A stretch of DNA of 64,000 bases from Pseudaminobacter soli (ex Li et al. 2025) (lineage in GTDB: Bacteria; Pseudomonadota; Alphaproteobacteria; Rhizobiales; Rhizobiaceae). Location: the NCBI RefSeq assembly GCF_003012705.1, contig NZ_PXYL01000005.1, positions 291,010 to 355,009 of the forward strand. Reading direction: 5' to 3'. The stretch's first letter is position 1; each line of letters starts with the position of its first letter. Under the pieces are notes generated by a model. The model made no database searches. It saw nothing but the letters and a program-made list of their open reading frames with translations, and was not told where the DNA came from. Made by a program: the position numbers and the translations under genes. Positions 16,057-24,036 of this stretch are shown here, one piece after another.

Positions 16057-17445
16057 TCAAATCTGTTCGCGCAGGTGGAAGGACTTCGGCCGCGTCAGGT
16101 TCTCGTAGCCGATGGCCGAAAGGGCGGCGCCCTTACCGGTGTCCTTCACGCCCGTCCACACGAGTGCCGGATCGAGATAGTCGCAGCGGTTCATGAACAC
16201 GGTACCGGTCTCGACGCGGTCGCCCAGCGAGACGGCGTGCTCGACATCGCTGGTCCAGATCGAGGCGGTGAGGCCATAGGGGCTGTCGTTCATCAGCGCG
16301 ATGGCTTCCTCGTCGTTACGCACCTTCATGATGCCGACGATGGGCCCAAAGCTCTCCTCGCGCATGACGCTCATCTGGTGGTCGACATTGGTCAGCACCT
16401 CGGGCGCCAGATAGGGCGAGCCGGCGGTGTCCTGGTCGACCTTCATGTTGACGTGCGCGGCCGCGCCCTTGCGCAGCGCTTCGGCCTTCTGCTCGCGAAT
16501 GAAGTCGGCAAAGCGCGCCTGCGCCATTGGCCCCATGGTGGTCGACTGGTCGAGCGGGTTGCCGACGACATAGTCCTTGGTCACCGAGATGAAGCCTTCG
16601 ACGAAATCGTCATAGACCTTCTCATGCACATAGACGCGCTCGATACCGCAGCAGCACTGGCCCGAATTGTAGAAGGCGCCGTCCACCAGATTGGCGATGG
16701 CGTGGTCGAGCTTTGCGTCGGGCAGCACATAGGCCGGGTCCTTGCCGCCGAGCTCGAGGCCCATGGTCATGAAGGTGCCGGCCGCGGCCCGCTCGATCGC
16801 CTTGCCGCCCGCCACCGAGCCGGTGAAGTTGACGTGGTCAATCTTGCCGGAGCCGAGCAGCTTTTCGGTCTGCGCATGGTTGAGCACGACGTTCTGGAAC
16901 ACGCCCTTGGGCAGGCCGATCTTGTCGAAGGCCTGCTGGAAGCGCTCGCCCACGACGAGCGTCTGCGCCGCATGCTTGAGGATGACGGTGGAGCCGGCCA
17001 TCAGCGCCGGAACGATGGTGTTGACCGCGGTGAGATAGGGATAGTTCCACGGCGCGATTACCATGACGACGCCGAGCGGGTCGCGCTTCACATAGCGGCG
17101 AAAACCGTCCTTCGGGTTCGAGGCCATGACCGGCTTCAGCGCCTGCTCGGCGATCTCGACCATGTAGTTGGTTCGTTCCTTCACGCCGCCGAACTCGCCG
17201 CCATAGCGGGTGGGACGGCCCATCTGCCAGGCGATCTCGGGCACGATCTCGTCGGTCATCGCCACCAGGGCTTCGAGGAAGGCGAGCATGTATTTGCCGC
17301 GCTCGGCAATGGACGTCTGCGCCCAGGCGACCTGCGCGGCACGTGCGCGCTCGACCACGGCGTTGAGCGTCTGGTCGGTGGCAATCGGACGCTCGGCATA
17401 GATCGAGCCGTCGATGGGGGATTTGAGCTTGACCGTCTCGGTCAT
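16057..17445 (-). CDS. NAD(P)-dependent aldehyde dehydrogenase
   Basis: 462 residues. The active site is intact: 'WNYPYLTAVNTIVPAL' (Asn contact), the general base in 'LELGGKDPAYV' (Glu about residue 235) and the catalytic cysteine in 'NSGQCCCGIERVYV' (about residues 268-272), which has three consecutive cysteines. It belongs to the succinate-semialdehyde / gamma-glutamyl-aminobutyraldehyde-like branch by general look. It oxidises an aldehyde to an acid, probably the product of the Fe-ADH next to it. It starts 67 bases after the glutamine-synthetase-like gene. No signal peptide; cytoplasmic. Confidence 0.93.
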   Translation of the reverse strand: MTETVKLKSPIDGSIYAERPIATDQTLNAVVERARAAQVAWAQTSIAERGKYMLAFLEALVAMTDEIVPEIAWQMGRPTRYGGEFGGVKERTNYMVEIAEQALKPVMASNPKDGFRRYVKRDPLGVVMVIAPWNYPYLTAVNTIVPALMAGSTVILKHAAQTLVVGERFQQAFDKIGLPKGVFQNVVLNHAQTEKLLGSGKIDHVNFTGSVAGGKAIERAAAGTFMTMGLELGGKDPAYVLPDAKLDHAIANLVDGAFYNSGQCCCGIERVYVHEKVYDDFVEGFISVTKDYVVGNPLDQSTTMGPMAQARFADFIREQKAEALRKGAAAHVNMKVDQDTAGSPYLAPEVLTNVDHQMSVMREESFGPIVGIMKVRNDEEAIALMNDSPYGLTASIWTSDVEHAVSLGDRVETGTVFMNRCDYLDPALVWTGVKDTGKGAALSAIGYENLTRPKSFHLREQI

Positions 17446-17512
17446 GGTTTCAGTCCTTCTTCATGCGAAATGCGGGTGGTCACGGGCGCCGCCGCTCGCG
17501 GCGGCGCCGAGA

Positions 17513-18883
17513 TTAGTACCGCTCGAAGCCTCTGTGCAGCTCCCAGTCGGTGATGCGGCGGTCATATTCGAGCTGCTCCCAGCGGGCGGTGTGCAGATAG
17601 TGGCCGATCACATCCTCGCCGAAGGCCTCGCGCAGCATTGTCGATTTCTCCAGCGTCTCGATGGCGCCGCGAAGCGTCTTGGGAATTTCGGGCAGTTCGG
17701 CTGCCTGATAGGCGTCGCCCACGAAAGGCTTCTGCAGCTCGAGCTTCTCGTCGATGCCGGCAAGACCCGCCGCGATCAGCGCCGCAAAGGCGAGATACGG
17801 GTTGAGATCGGCGCCGCCGATGCGGCACTCCATGCGCACGCCCTTCGAACCCATGCCGCAGAGGCGGAAGCCGGCGGTGCGGTTGTCCTCGCTCCACATG
17901 ATCTTGGTCGGCGCAAAGGTGCCCGCCTGGAAGCGCTTGTAGGAATTGACGTAGGGCGCCAGGAACCAGGTGAATTCCTTGGCATATTTCAGCTGGCCGG
18001 CGGCCCACTGGTGGCCGAGCTTGGTCATGCCGTACTCGCCTTGTCTGTCGAAGAACAGCGGCGTTGCGCCGTCCGCGCTCCACAGCGAGTTGTGGATGTG
18101 GCTCGAATTGCCGGCAAGGCCGTAATTGTACTTGGCCATGAAGCTGACTGCCTGCCCCATGCCCTCGGCGATTTCCTTGGCACCGTTCTTCAGGATGACA
18201 TGGCGGTCGGCCATCTCCAGCGCTTCGGCGTAGCGGACGTTGATCTCTTCCTGGCCGGGGCCCCACTCGCCCTTGGAGTTCTCGATCGGGATACCCGCCG
18301 CCTCCATGTCGTTGCGCAGCTTGCGCATATAGGGCTCTTCCTTGGTGGTGATGCCGATCAGGTAGTCGCCGATATAGGGAGAGGCGGTCTGCAGGCTCTG
18401 CCAATGCTTGGCGCGCGCGCTGTCATAGGTTTCGCTGAACAGGTAGAATTCGAGTTCCGAGGCGAAATAAGCGAGATAGCCGCGCTCCTGCAGGCGCTTC
18501 ACCTGGCGGCGCAGAATGGCGCGCGGCGAATGCGACAGGTCGGCATGGTCGTGGTGATCGAGCACGTCGCACAGCACCAGCGCCGTCTTTTCCAGCCACG
18601 GCACATATCGCAGCGTGGCAAGGTCCGGCTTCATGACGAAGTCGCCATAGCCCTTCGACCAGCTGGCCGCCTTGTAGCCCGGCACCGGCTCCATATCGAT
18701 GTCGTCGGCCAGGAGGTAATTGCAGCCATGCGTCTCGTCATGCGCGGAATCGACGAAATATCGGGCCAGGAAGCGTTTGCCGATGAGACGGCCCTGCATA
18801 TCGACGGCGCAAGCGAGAACCGTGTCGATCTCGTTCTCTGCCACTGCCTTCTTCAACTGATCGAATGAAAGATTTCCGGCCAT
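17513..18883 (-). CDS. Glutamine synthetase family gamma-glutamyl-amine ligase (PuuA/GmaS/IpuC type)
   Basis: 456 residues. Metal and substrate motifs of the fold are present: 'ASELEFYLF' (metal Glu pair, about residues 140), 'GPGQEEINVRYA' (about 210-221), 'GNSSHIHNSLW' (about 255-265), 'NSYKRFQ', and the arginine/glutamate set in 'RMECRIGGADLNPYLAF'. The tyrosine region used for adenylylation in true GlnA I cannot see, and the length is short of housekeeping GlnA, so this is better taken as a ligase joining glutamate to an amine other than ammonia (polyamine, methylamine, isopropylamine, ethanolamine). Downstream are ALDH and Fe-ADH; upstream the TRAP transporter. A hairpin (18945-18971) separates it from dctP. 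Confidence 0.88.
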   Translation of the reverse strand: MAGNLSFDQLKKAVAENEIDTVLACAVDMQGRLIGKRFLARYFVDSAHDETHGCNYLLADDIDMEPVPGYKAASWSKGYGDFVMKPDLATLRYVPWLEKTALVLCDVLDHHDHADLSHSPRAILRRQVKRLQERGYLAYFASELEFYLFSETYDSARAKHWQSLQTASPYIGDYLIGITTKEEPYMRKLRNDMEAAGIPIENSKGEWGPGQEEINVRYAEALEMADRHVILKNGAKEIAEGMGQAVSFMAKYNYGLAGNSSHIHNSLWSADGATPLFFDRQGEYGMTKLGHQWAAGQLKYAKEFTWFLAPYVNSYKRFQAGTFAPTKIMWSEDNRTAGFRLCGMGSKGVRMECRIGGADLNPYLAFAALIAAGLAGIDEKLELQKPFVGDAYQAAELPEIPKTLRGAIETLEKSTMLREAFGEDVIGHYLHTARWEQLEYDRRITDWELHRGFERY

Positions 18884-18944
18884 TTTCTACTCCGCCGCCA
18901 ACGCGGCCGCATCAGTGTTTCAACAATCTTTGCTTCAACGGGTG

Positions 18945-18971
18945 AGCCCGGCCAACTGACGCGGCCGGGCT
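18945..18971 (-). terminator. Intercistronic hairpin between the TRAP binding protein and ligase genes
   Basis: AGCCCGGCC (18945-18953) pairs perfectly with GGCCGGGCT (18963-18971), nine-base arms and nine-base loop. There is no U-run, so it is more likely an mRNA stabiliser or weak attenuator within the operon. Confidence 0.5.
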
Positions 18972-18995
18972 GAGTGCATTGCGGATTGGCGCCGC

Positions 18996-20063
18996 TCAGG
19001 CGTAGCGATAGGGCGGGCCGGCCTTTTCCATGGTCTCGCGGTAATCCTTGAGGATCTTGACCACCTTGGCGCAGCGCGGGCTCTGGGATGCGATGTCGTC
19101 CCAGAACTTCTGCGCTTCGTCTTCGACCGTCTTCCACTCGGCACCGGGAATGGTGGTGAGTTCGTACTTGCCGCCGGTGGTGCGGTAGTGCGCCTCGCCC
19201 CACCAGTACCAGTGCTGGCGGTAGTAGTGAGATGTGTCCATCGCCATCTGGAACAGCTGCTTCAGATGATCCGGCACCGCGTTCCACTTCTCGGTGTTGG
19301 CGAAGAACGAGCCTGCCCAGGCGCCCGAGATGTTGTTCGTGAGGTAGTACTTGGTCACGTCGGCCCAGCCGACGGTGTAGCACTCGGTGATGCCGCACCA
19401 GCAGATGCCGTCGAGCTCGCCGGTCTGGATCGCCACCTGCACGTCTTCATAAGGCAGCGAGACCGGAACCACGCCGAAGCGCTGCATGAAGCGGCCGCCG
19501 GTCGGGAACATGTAGACGCGCAGGCCCTTGAGGTCTTCGACCGAGCGGATCGGCTTGGTGGTGGCGAAGTTGCAGGGATCCCACGAACCGGCGCTCAGCC
19601 AGGTCACGCCCTGCACTTCGCTATAGGCTTCCTGCCAGATCTCCTTGAGGCCGTACCATTCCCAGAGCGTCGGGATGTCGAGGCTGTAGCGCGAGGCGAA
19701 GGGGAAGTAGGCGCCGAACACGGCAACGTCGACGGGTGCTGCCGCCGAGTCGTCGTCGCTCTGGGCGGCGTCCAGCGTGCCCGCCTGCACGGCGCGAAAC
19801 AGTTCGCCCTGCGGCACCAGCTGGTCCGCAGTGTACATCTCGATCACCATCTCGCCATTTGCCGCCTTGTTGAAGGCGTCCACGGCGGGCTTGCACACAT
19901 GCTCGGCCAGCGCCGGACCCGCATAGGTCTGGAGCCGCCATTTGATCGGGCTCTGCGCCCGCACATACGGCATGGCGAGCGTTGACGCGCCCACCGCGCC
20001 GGCCGTCACGGCACCCGCCTTCTTGAAGAAGTCGCGTTTGCTGATCTTTATGCGGTCGTTCAT
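18996..20063 (-). CDS. TRAP transporter periplasmic binding protein (DctP family), copy in RpiR-linked operon
   Basis: 355 residues. The N-terminus from the ATG at 20063 reads 'MNDRIKISKRDFFKKAGAVT' and then a hydrophobic stretch ending 'AMPYVRAQ'. This is a Tat-like signal with Lys-Arg in place of the twin arginine. The body has DctP features: 'WRLQTYAGPALAEHV', 'MYTADQLVPQGELFRAVQAG' in part, and 'DLKGLRVYMFPTGGRFMQRF' in part around the binding arginine. It catches an organic anion or zwitterion in the periplasm and hands it to the Q/M membrane pair encoded upstream. GGGAG lies before the ATG. An upstream in-frame start at 20102 is less likely. Confidence 0.9.
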   Translation of the reverse strand: MNDRIKISKRDFFKKAGAVTAGAVGASTLAMPYVRAQSPIKWRLQTYAGPALAEHVCKPAVDAFNKAANGEMVIEMYTADQLVPQGELFRAVQAGTLDAAQSDDDSAAAPVDVAVFGAYFPFASRYSLDIPTLWEWYGLKEIWQEAYSEVQGVTWLSAGSWDPCNFATTKPIRSVEDLKGLRVYMFPTGGRFMQRFGVVPVSLPYEDVQVAIQTGELDGICWCGITECYTVGWADVTKYYLTNNISGAWAGSFFANTEKWNAVPDHLKQLFQMAMDTSHYYRQHWYWWGEAHYRTTGGKYELTTIPGAEWKTVEDEAQKFWDDIASQSPRCAKVVKILKDYRETMEKAGPPYRYA

Positions 20064-20193
20064 CTCACAATCTCCCATTGTGCTTTCGGCTTGATTATTC
20101 ACCCTCTTGGCCGGAGCGCGCCGAACCCTCCGACGGCCTTTCCTCTCCTGTTCACTGCTTCTTGTCTGGGTCCCCTCTCATGTTCCGCTCCCG

Positions 20194-21519
20194 TCAGTGT
20201 GCCGTGTAATATTCAGGCAGCCACAGCGCGATCTGCGGGAACACCATGATGATGATCAGCGACAGCACCATCAGGAAGAAGAACGGGATGATGGAGCGGT
20301 AGATGTCGAGCAGCGTGATCTCGGGCGGTGCCATGGCGCGCATCAGGAACAGGTTGTAGCCGAAGGGCGGAGTGATGTAGGCGATCTGGCACGTGATGGT
20401 GTAGAGCACGCCGAACCAGATCGGGTTGAAGCCCAGGCTGATGATGAGCGGAATGTATAGCGGCGCCACGATCACCAGCATGGCGGTGTCGTCCAGGAAC
20501 GTTCCCATGATCAGGAACGACACCAGCATCATGATGAGGATTTCCCAGGGGCTGAGATCCCAGGTCTCCAGCAGCAGCGTCTTCACCGCCTTGACCGCGC
20601 CCAGCCCGTCATAGACCGAGCTGAAGCACAGCGCAGCCAGGATGATCCACATGAACATGCAGCTGATGGTCAACGTGTTGCGCGTGCACAGTTCCATCAC
20701 GTTGCGGTTGAGATTGCCGGTGACCCACGCGGCAAGGGTGGCCAGCACGGCCCCCACCACCGAGCTTTCCACCAGGCTGGTGGTGCCGGTGAGGAACAGG
20801 CCCATCATGATGCCGAAGATGGCGAGCGGGATAATTCCCTTGCGCAGCAGAGAGAACTTCTCCGCCCAGGTGATGCTCGCGCGTTCCTCTGCCGGCAATG
20901 CCGGGCCGATCTCCGGATTGATGAGGCAGCGGACGTAGATGTAGATGGCGAAGATGGCCGCCATCATCAGGCCCGGGCCGACACCGGCGAGCCAGAGCTG
21001 CAGCACCGGCTGGCGGGCGATCATGGCGTAGAGCACCAGCACGACGGAGGGCGGAATCAGGATGCCGAGCGAAGAGCCGGCCTGGATCACGCCGGTGACC
21101 ATGACCTTGTCGTAGTTATGCCTGAGCAACTGCGGCAGCGCGATCGTGGCACCGATCGCCATGCCGGCCACGGAAAGGCCGTTCAATGCCGCGATCAGCA
21201 CCATCAGGCCGATCGTGCCGAGCGCCAGGCCGCCGCGGATCGGCCCGAACCAGACATGGAACAGCCGGTAGAGCTCGCCGGCGATGCCGGACTCCGACAG
21301 CATGTAGCCCATGAAGATGAAGAACGGCACCGTGATCAGCGGGTACCAGTTGAGCACCTGGAAGCTGGCGTTGAAGGGCATCTCGAACGAGCCCTTCCCC
21401 CACAGCCACAGTGCGGCCGCGGCGCCCACGAAGCCGATGACACCGAACACGCGCTGGCCGGTGAACAGCAGCACCATCATGGTGCCGAACATGAAGAGGG
21501 TGATGAATTCCGAGCTCAT
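20194..21519 (-). CDS. TRAP transporter large membrane subunit (DctM family)
   Basis: 441 residues, normal for DctM. About twelve hydrophobic segments are visible, beginning 'FITLFMFGTMMVLLFTGQRV'-like. Typical family phrases include 'VPFFIFMGYMLSESGIAGELY' in part, 'GAALNGLSVAG'-type loop and 'IQAGSSLGILIPPSVVLVLY' in part, and 'FLDDTAMLVIVAPLY' near the C-terminus. It is the sodium- or proton-driven carrier of the TRAP system. The start at 21519 overlaps the stop of the small subunit gene (ATGA), so the longer frame is not used. Confidence 0.93.
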   Translation of the reverse strand: MSSEFITLFMFGTMMVLLFTGQRVFGVIGFVGAAAALWLWGKGSFEMPFNASFQVLNWYPLITVPFFIFMGYMLSESGIAGELYRLFHVWFGPIRGGLALGTIGLMVLIAALNGLSVAGMAIGATIALPQLLRHNYDKVMVTGVIQAGSSLGILIPPSVVLVLYAMIARQPVLQLWLAGVGPGLMMAAIFAIYIYVRCLINPEIGPALPAEERASITWAEKFSLLRKGIIPLAIFGIMMGLFLTGTTSLVESSVVGAVLATLAAWVTGNLNRNVMELCTRNTLTISCMFMWIILAALCFSSVYDGLGAVKAVKTLLLETWDLSPWEILIMMLVSFLIMGTFLDDTAMLVIVAPLYIPLIISLGFNPIWFGVLYTITCQIAYITPPFGYNLFLMRAMAPPEITLLDIYRSIIPFFFLMVLSLIIIMVFPQIALWLPEYYTAH

Positions 21520-22028
21520 GCGATCGGCTTTCCGCGAACTATGGCGATGTCCTTGATCAGGCTGGATATGCTCTGCAGCAGCATCAGGAAGATGCCGGCG
21601 GTCATGAAGATCTTGATGGGCCACAGCGGCGGCGCCCAGGCCGAGTAGTTTTTCTGACCGAAGGTAATGGCGTAGTTGGTGCTGGAAATGCCGCCGAGCA
21701 GCAGTACCCCGAGATAGAACAGCACGAACAGGATGGTGAAGGCATCCGTCACCGCCTTGTTGCGCGGCGACAGCCGGCCATAGAACAGGTCCATGCGCAC
21801 ATGCGAGTCGAGCTGCATCGAATAGGCCCCGCCGAGCAGATAGTAGGCGGAGAGGATGAACTGGGACGTTTCCAGCACCCAGTTGACCGGGATGCCGAAG
21901 ACAGCGCGCGAGATCGTTGCGTAGAGCAGGATCCCCGCCATCGGAAAGATCAGATACATGGCGACACGGCCAACCCGATGGTTGAGCGCATCGACATATC
22001 GAACATAGGACTTCAACGCTTCAGGCAC
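21516..22028 (-). CDS. TRAP transporter small membrane subunit (DctQ family)
   Basis: 170 residues with four hydrophobic segments, the usual DctQ topology: about residues 20-40, 57-77, 100-125 and 135-155. 'NWVLETSQFILSAYYLLGGAY' in part and the 'HVRMDLFYGRLSPRNKAV' in part are typical of the family. It partners the large subunit, whose gene it overlaps. It lies 36 bases downstream of the N-formylglutamate-amidohydrolase-like gene, so hydrolase and importer are in one operon. Confidence 0.9.
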   Translation of the reverse strand: MPEALKSYVRYVDALNHRVGRVAMYLIFPMAGILLYATISRAVFGIPVNWVLETSQFILSAYYLLGGAYSMQLDSHVRMDLFYGRLSPRNKAVTDAFTILFVLFYLGVLLLGGISSTNYAITFGQKNYSAWAPPLWPIKIFMTAGIFLMLLQSISSLIKDIAIVRGKPIA

Positions 22029-22064
22029 TGTCGTTTTCCCCTCAAGGCCTTCCCGTTGCGGTTT

Positions 22065-22850
22065 TCATGAGCCGGCTTGGCGGCGATTGGCCGGTTTCGC
22101 GCCGGCCAGGATTGCGGACAAAAGGTCGGCCCATTTGCGCTGGCCGGCCTCGTCGGCGATTTCGTTGTTGCGGATTTCGATCATAGCGCAGGCCAGGTCC
22201 TGCGCGCGGCCATGCCGCTCGAGCGTGTAGTAGACGCGGTCGGCCGGCGAATAGGGCTGGTTGACGCCGACCTCCAGGCCGATCACGCCTTGCAGCGCCG
22301 TGATCATCGGCCCGGCGAGGCTGTCGTCCTCGTCATGGATGATGCCGATGTGCCAGGGGCGGTCGACCCCCTTGTAGACCGGCGTAAAGGAGTGGACGGA
22401 AACCAGTCGCGTCTCGCGCCCCTTGGCCAGCCTCTCGGCGACCACATCCGCGATCGCGTCGTGGAACGGCTGCCAGGAAGCGGATATGCGCTCCTGCCGG
22501 GCAACTTCGGAAAGGTCCGCATTGCCGGGCACCGCGGTCGTTTCGCTGACCGGCGAGATCAGGTCGGGCGCATCGAGCGGCCGGTTGCAGTCGATGATCA
22601 GGCGCGAAACGCAAGACTCGATCAGCGTCGCATCGAGCGCCTCGGCCATGCGGCTCGCCACCGGCAGCGCGCCGGGGTCCCAGGCGATGTGACGCGTCAG
22701 CTCGGAACCGTCGAGGCCGAGCGTGCCGAACCGATCGGGTATGAAATTCGACGCGTGGTCGCAGACAAGCACATAAGGGCTGGCGCCGCTCCGCCGGCTG
22801 ACGCGGACGGGCGCAAATGCCTCCTCAAGTGCGGGTTGAGCAGTTCCCAT
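22065..22850 (-). CDS. N-formylglutamate amidohydrolase family protein
   Basis: 261 residues. The PF05013-type fold is indicated by 'VLVCDHASNFIPDRFGTLGL' in part (about residues 27-46), a conserved 'RLIIDCNRPLDAPDLI' segment, 'VSVHSFTPVYKG' with the metal His, and 'VGVNQPYSPADRVYYTLERHG' in part (final motif). Family members hydrolyse N-formyl- or other N-acyl-glutamate-type amides, using a metal. There are no histidine-degradation genes nearby. Its position at the head of the TRAP-ligase-ALDH-ADH operon suggests it cleaves an amide made or taken up in this pathway, for example the last gamma-glutamyl intermediate; that is inference and would be a new substrate for the family. It is divergent from the RpiR gene. 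Confidence 0.85.
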   Translation of the reverse strand: MGTAQPALEEAFAPVRVSRRSGASPYVLVCDHASNFIPDRFGTLGLDGSELTRHIAWDPGALPVASRMAEALDATLIESCVSRLIIDCNRPLDAPDLISPVSETTAVPGNADLSEVARQERISASWQPFHDAIADVVAERLAKGRETRLVSVHSFTPVYKGVDRPWHIGIIHDEDDSLAGPMITALQGVIGLEVGVNQPYSPADRVYYTLERHGRAQDLACAMIEIRNNEIADEAGQRKWADLLSAILAGAKPANRRQAGS

Positions 22851-22990
22851 TGCTCGAAATCCCCCTCCAAGACGCCGTACCGTATGTTACGAATTTTATT
22901 TCTTTGCGTCTTCGTGGATGATTTCATACACATTCCGGAACTTTGTCAAATGAGTTTGTGCTTCGGCACGGCAGAAAATGGAGAGGCACC
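22851..22990. promoter_or_regulatory. Divergent promoter region between the catabolic operon and rpiR-type gene
   Basis: 140 bases, clearly AT-richer than its flanks. GTATG (near 22881) and CATAC (near 22927) are inverted, about 40 bases apart, and may be parts of the RpiR-type operator. No clear sigma-70 boxes can be assigned with certainty. Confidence 0.35.
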
Positions 22991-23818
22991 ATGGCATCGA
23001 GCATCGCCGAGCTGATTGCGGAACGCATCGACGCCATGCCGGCCGGCGAGCGGCGCGCGGCGCAGACGCTGGTTGCCAACTATCCGGTGATCGGCCTCAA
23101 GACCGTCGCCGACTTTTCCCAGCAGGCCGGCGTGAGCTCACCGACCATATTGCGCTTCGTTTCGCGCCTCGGCTTTCACAATTATCCGGAGTTCCAGGCC
23201 GCGCTGCAGGACGAGTTGGCCGCACAGCTGCAATCGCCGCTGACGCGCACCGTCACCGCCCCCTCGCCCGACAGCGGCAAGACCTCGCCAGTGCTGGAAG
23301 CCACGCTCAACAACATTCACGAGACGTTTCGCCATGTCTCGGAAAAGCAGATCAGCGAGATCGTCGCACGCCTCGCGAATCCGCGCGCGAAGATCTTCCT
23401 GATCGGCGGCCGCTTCACCGATCCGATCGCCCATTACATGGCCGCGCATCTCACCATCGTGCGCTCCAATGTCTTCCACCTGACCGGCCAGGAAAGCACC
23501 TGGCGCGACCGGCTGATCGACATGGGCAAGCGCGACGTGCTCCTGATCTTCGACATTCGCCGCTATCAGGAGAGCCTGATCCGCCTTGCCGAGAAGGCGC
23601 ATGCGCGCGGGGTCGAGATCGTCCTGTTCACCGACCAGTGGCTGTCGCCGATCGCGCGTTTTGCTCGTCACGTCATCGCCGGCCGCACGGCCGTTCCCTC
23701 GTCGTGGGACTCGTCTGCCGCCCTTTTCGTCATGGCCGAGACGCTGATTGGCGAGCTGACCCGCGCAATGGAAGCCGAGAGCGCGAGGCGCATCCGCGAG
23801 ATGGAAGAATTGCGCTAG
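22991..23818 (+). CDS. MurR/RpiR-family transcriptional regulator
   Basis: 275 residues from the ATG at 22991, with GGAGAGG four bases before it; a longer frame from 22943 lacks such a site. The N-terminal HTH_6 domain is clear: 'PAGERRAAQTLVANYPVIGL' in part, then 'TVADFSQQAGVSSPTILRFV' (residues ~35-54) and 'RLGFHNYPEFQAAL'. The C-terminal part is a SIS sugar-phosphate-like fold ('IFLIGGRFTDPIAHYMAAHL' in part, 'DVLLIFDIRRYQ'), though residues that bind sugar phosphate are not obvious, so the ligand may be something else. It faces the TRAP-ligase operon and very likely controls it. Confidence 0.92.
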   Translation: MASSIAELIAERIDAMPAGERRAAQTLVANYPVIGLKTVADFSQQAGVSSPTILRFVSRLGFHNYPEFQAALQDELAAQLQSPLTRTVTAPSPDSGKTSPVLEATLNNIHETFRHVSEKQISEIVARLANPRAKIFLIGGRFTDPIAHYMAAHLTIVRSNVFHLTGQESTWRDRLIDMGKRDVLLIFDIRRYQESLIRLAEKAHARGVEIVLFTDQWLSPIARFARHVIAGRTAVPSSWDSSAALFVMAETLIGELTRAMEAESARRIREMEELR

Positions 23819-23847
23819 CCGCAAGCTCTTCTCGGCAAAATCATTCG

Positions 23848-23862
23848 TTTACAAAGCGTTAA
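23848..23862 (+). promoter_or_regulatory. CtrA-like box upstream of the RND operon
   Basis: TTTA-N7-TTAA (23848-23862) differs by one base from the TTAA-N7-TTAA consensus of the alphaproteobacterial cell-cycle regulator CtrA. It lies about 175 bases before the membrane-fusion gene. A closely similar sequence is found at 53019-53033. A chance match is possible. Confidence 0.3.
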
Positions 23863-24036
23863 GCTCGCCCGCCGGGAATCGTTACAGATATTTAAGGTGC
23901 GCGGGTGCCGGCAAATCGTCATAAAGGCGCTGTATTGGCCTTACGGTGCCTCGCACCGACGATAAGCCCTGGCCTTCCTCGGGACGCGGAAAGCGGGGCA
24001 AACGCAAAATAACGTATTGAAAGACCCGGAGTGCCT

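Noticed and set aside
22065..22850. HutG of histidine degradation
   Set aside because: No hut genes nearby; the gene is joined to a TRAP and ligase operon, so only the family name is given.
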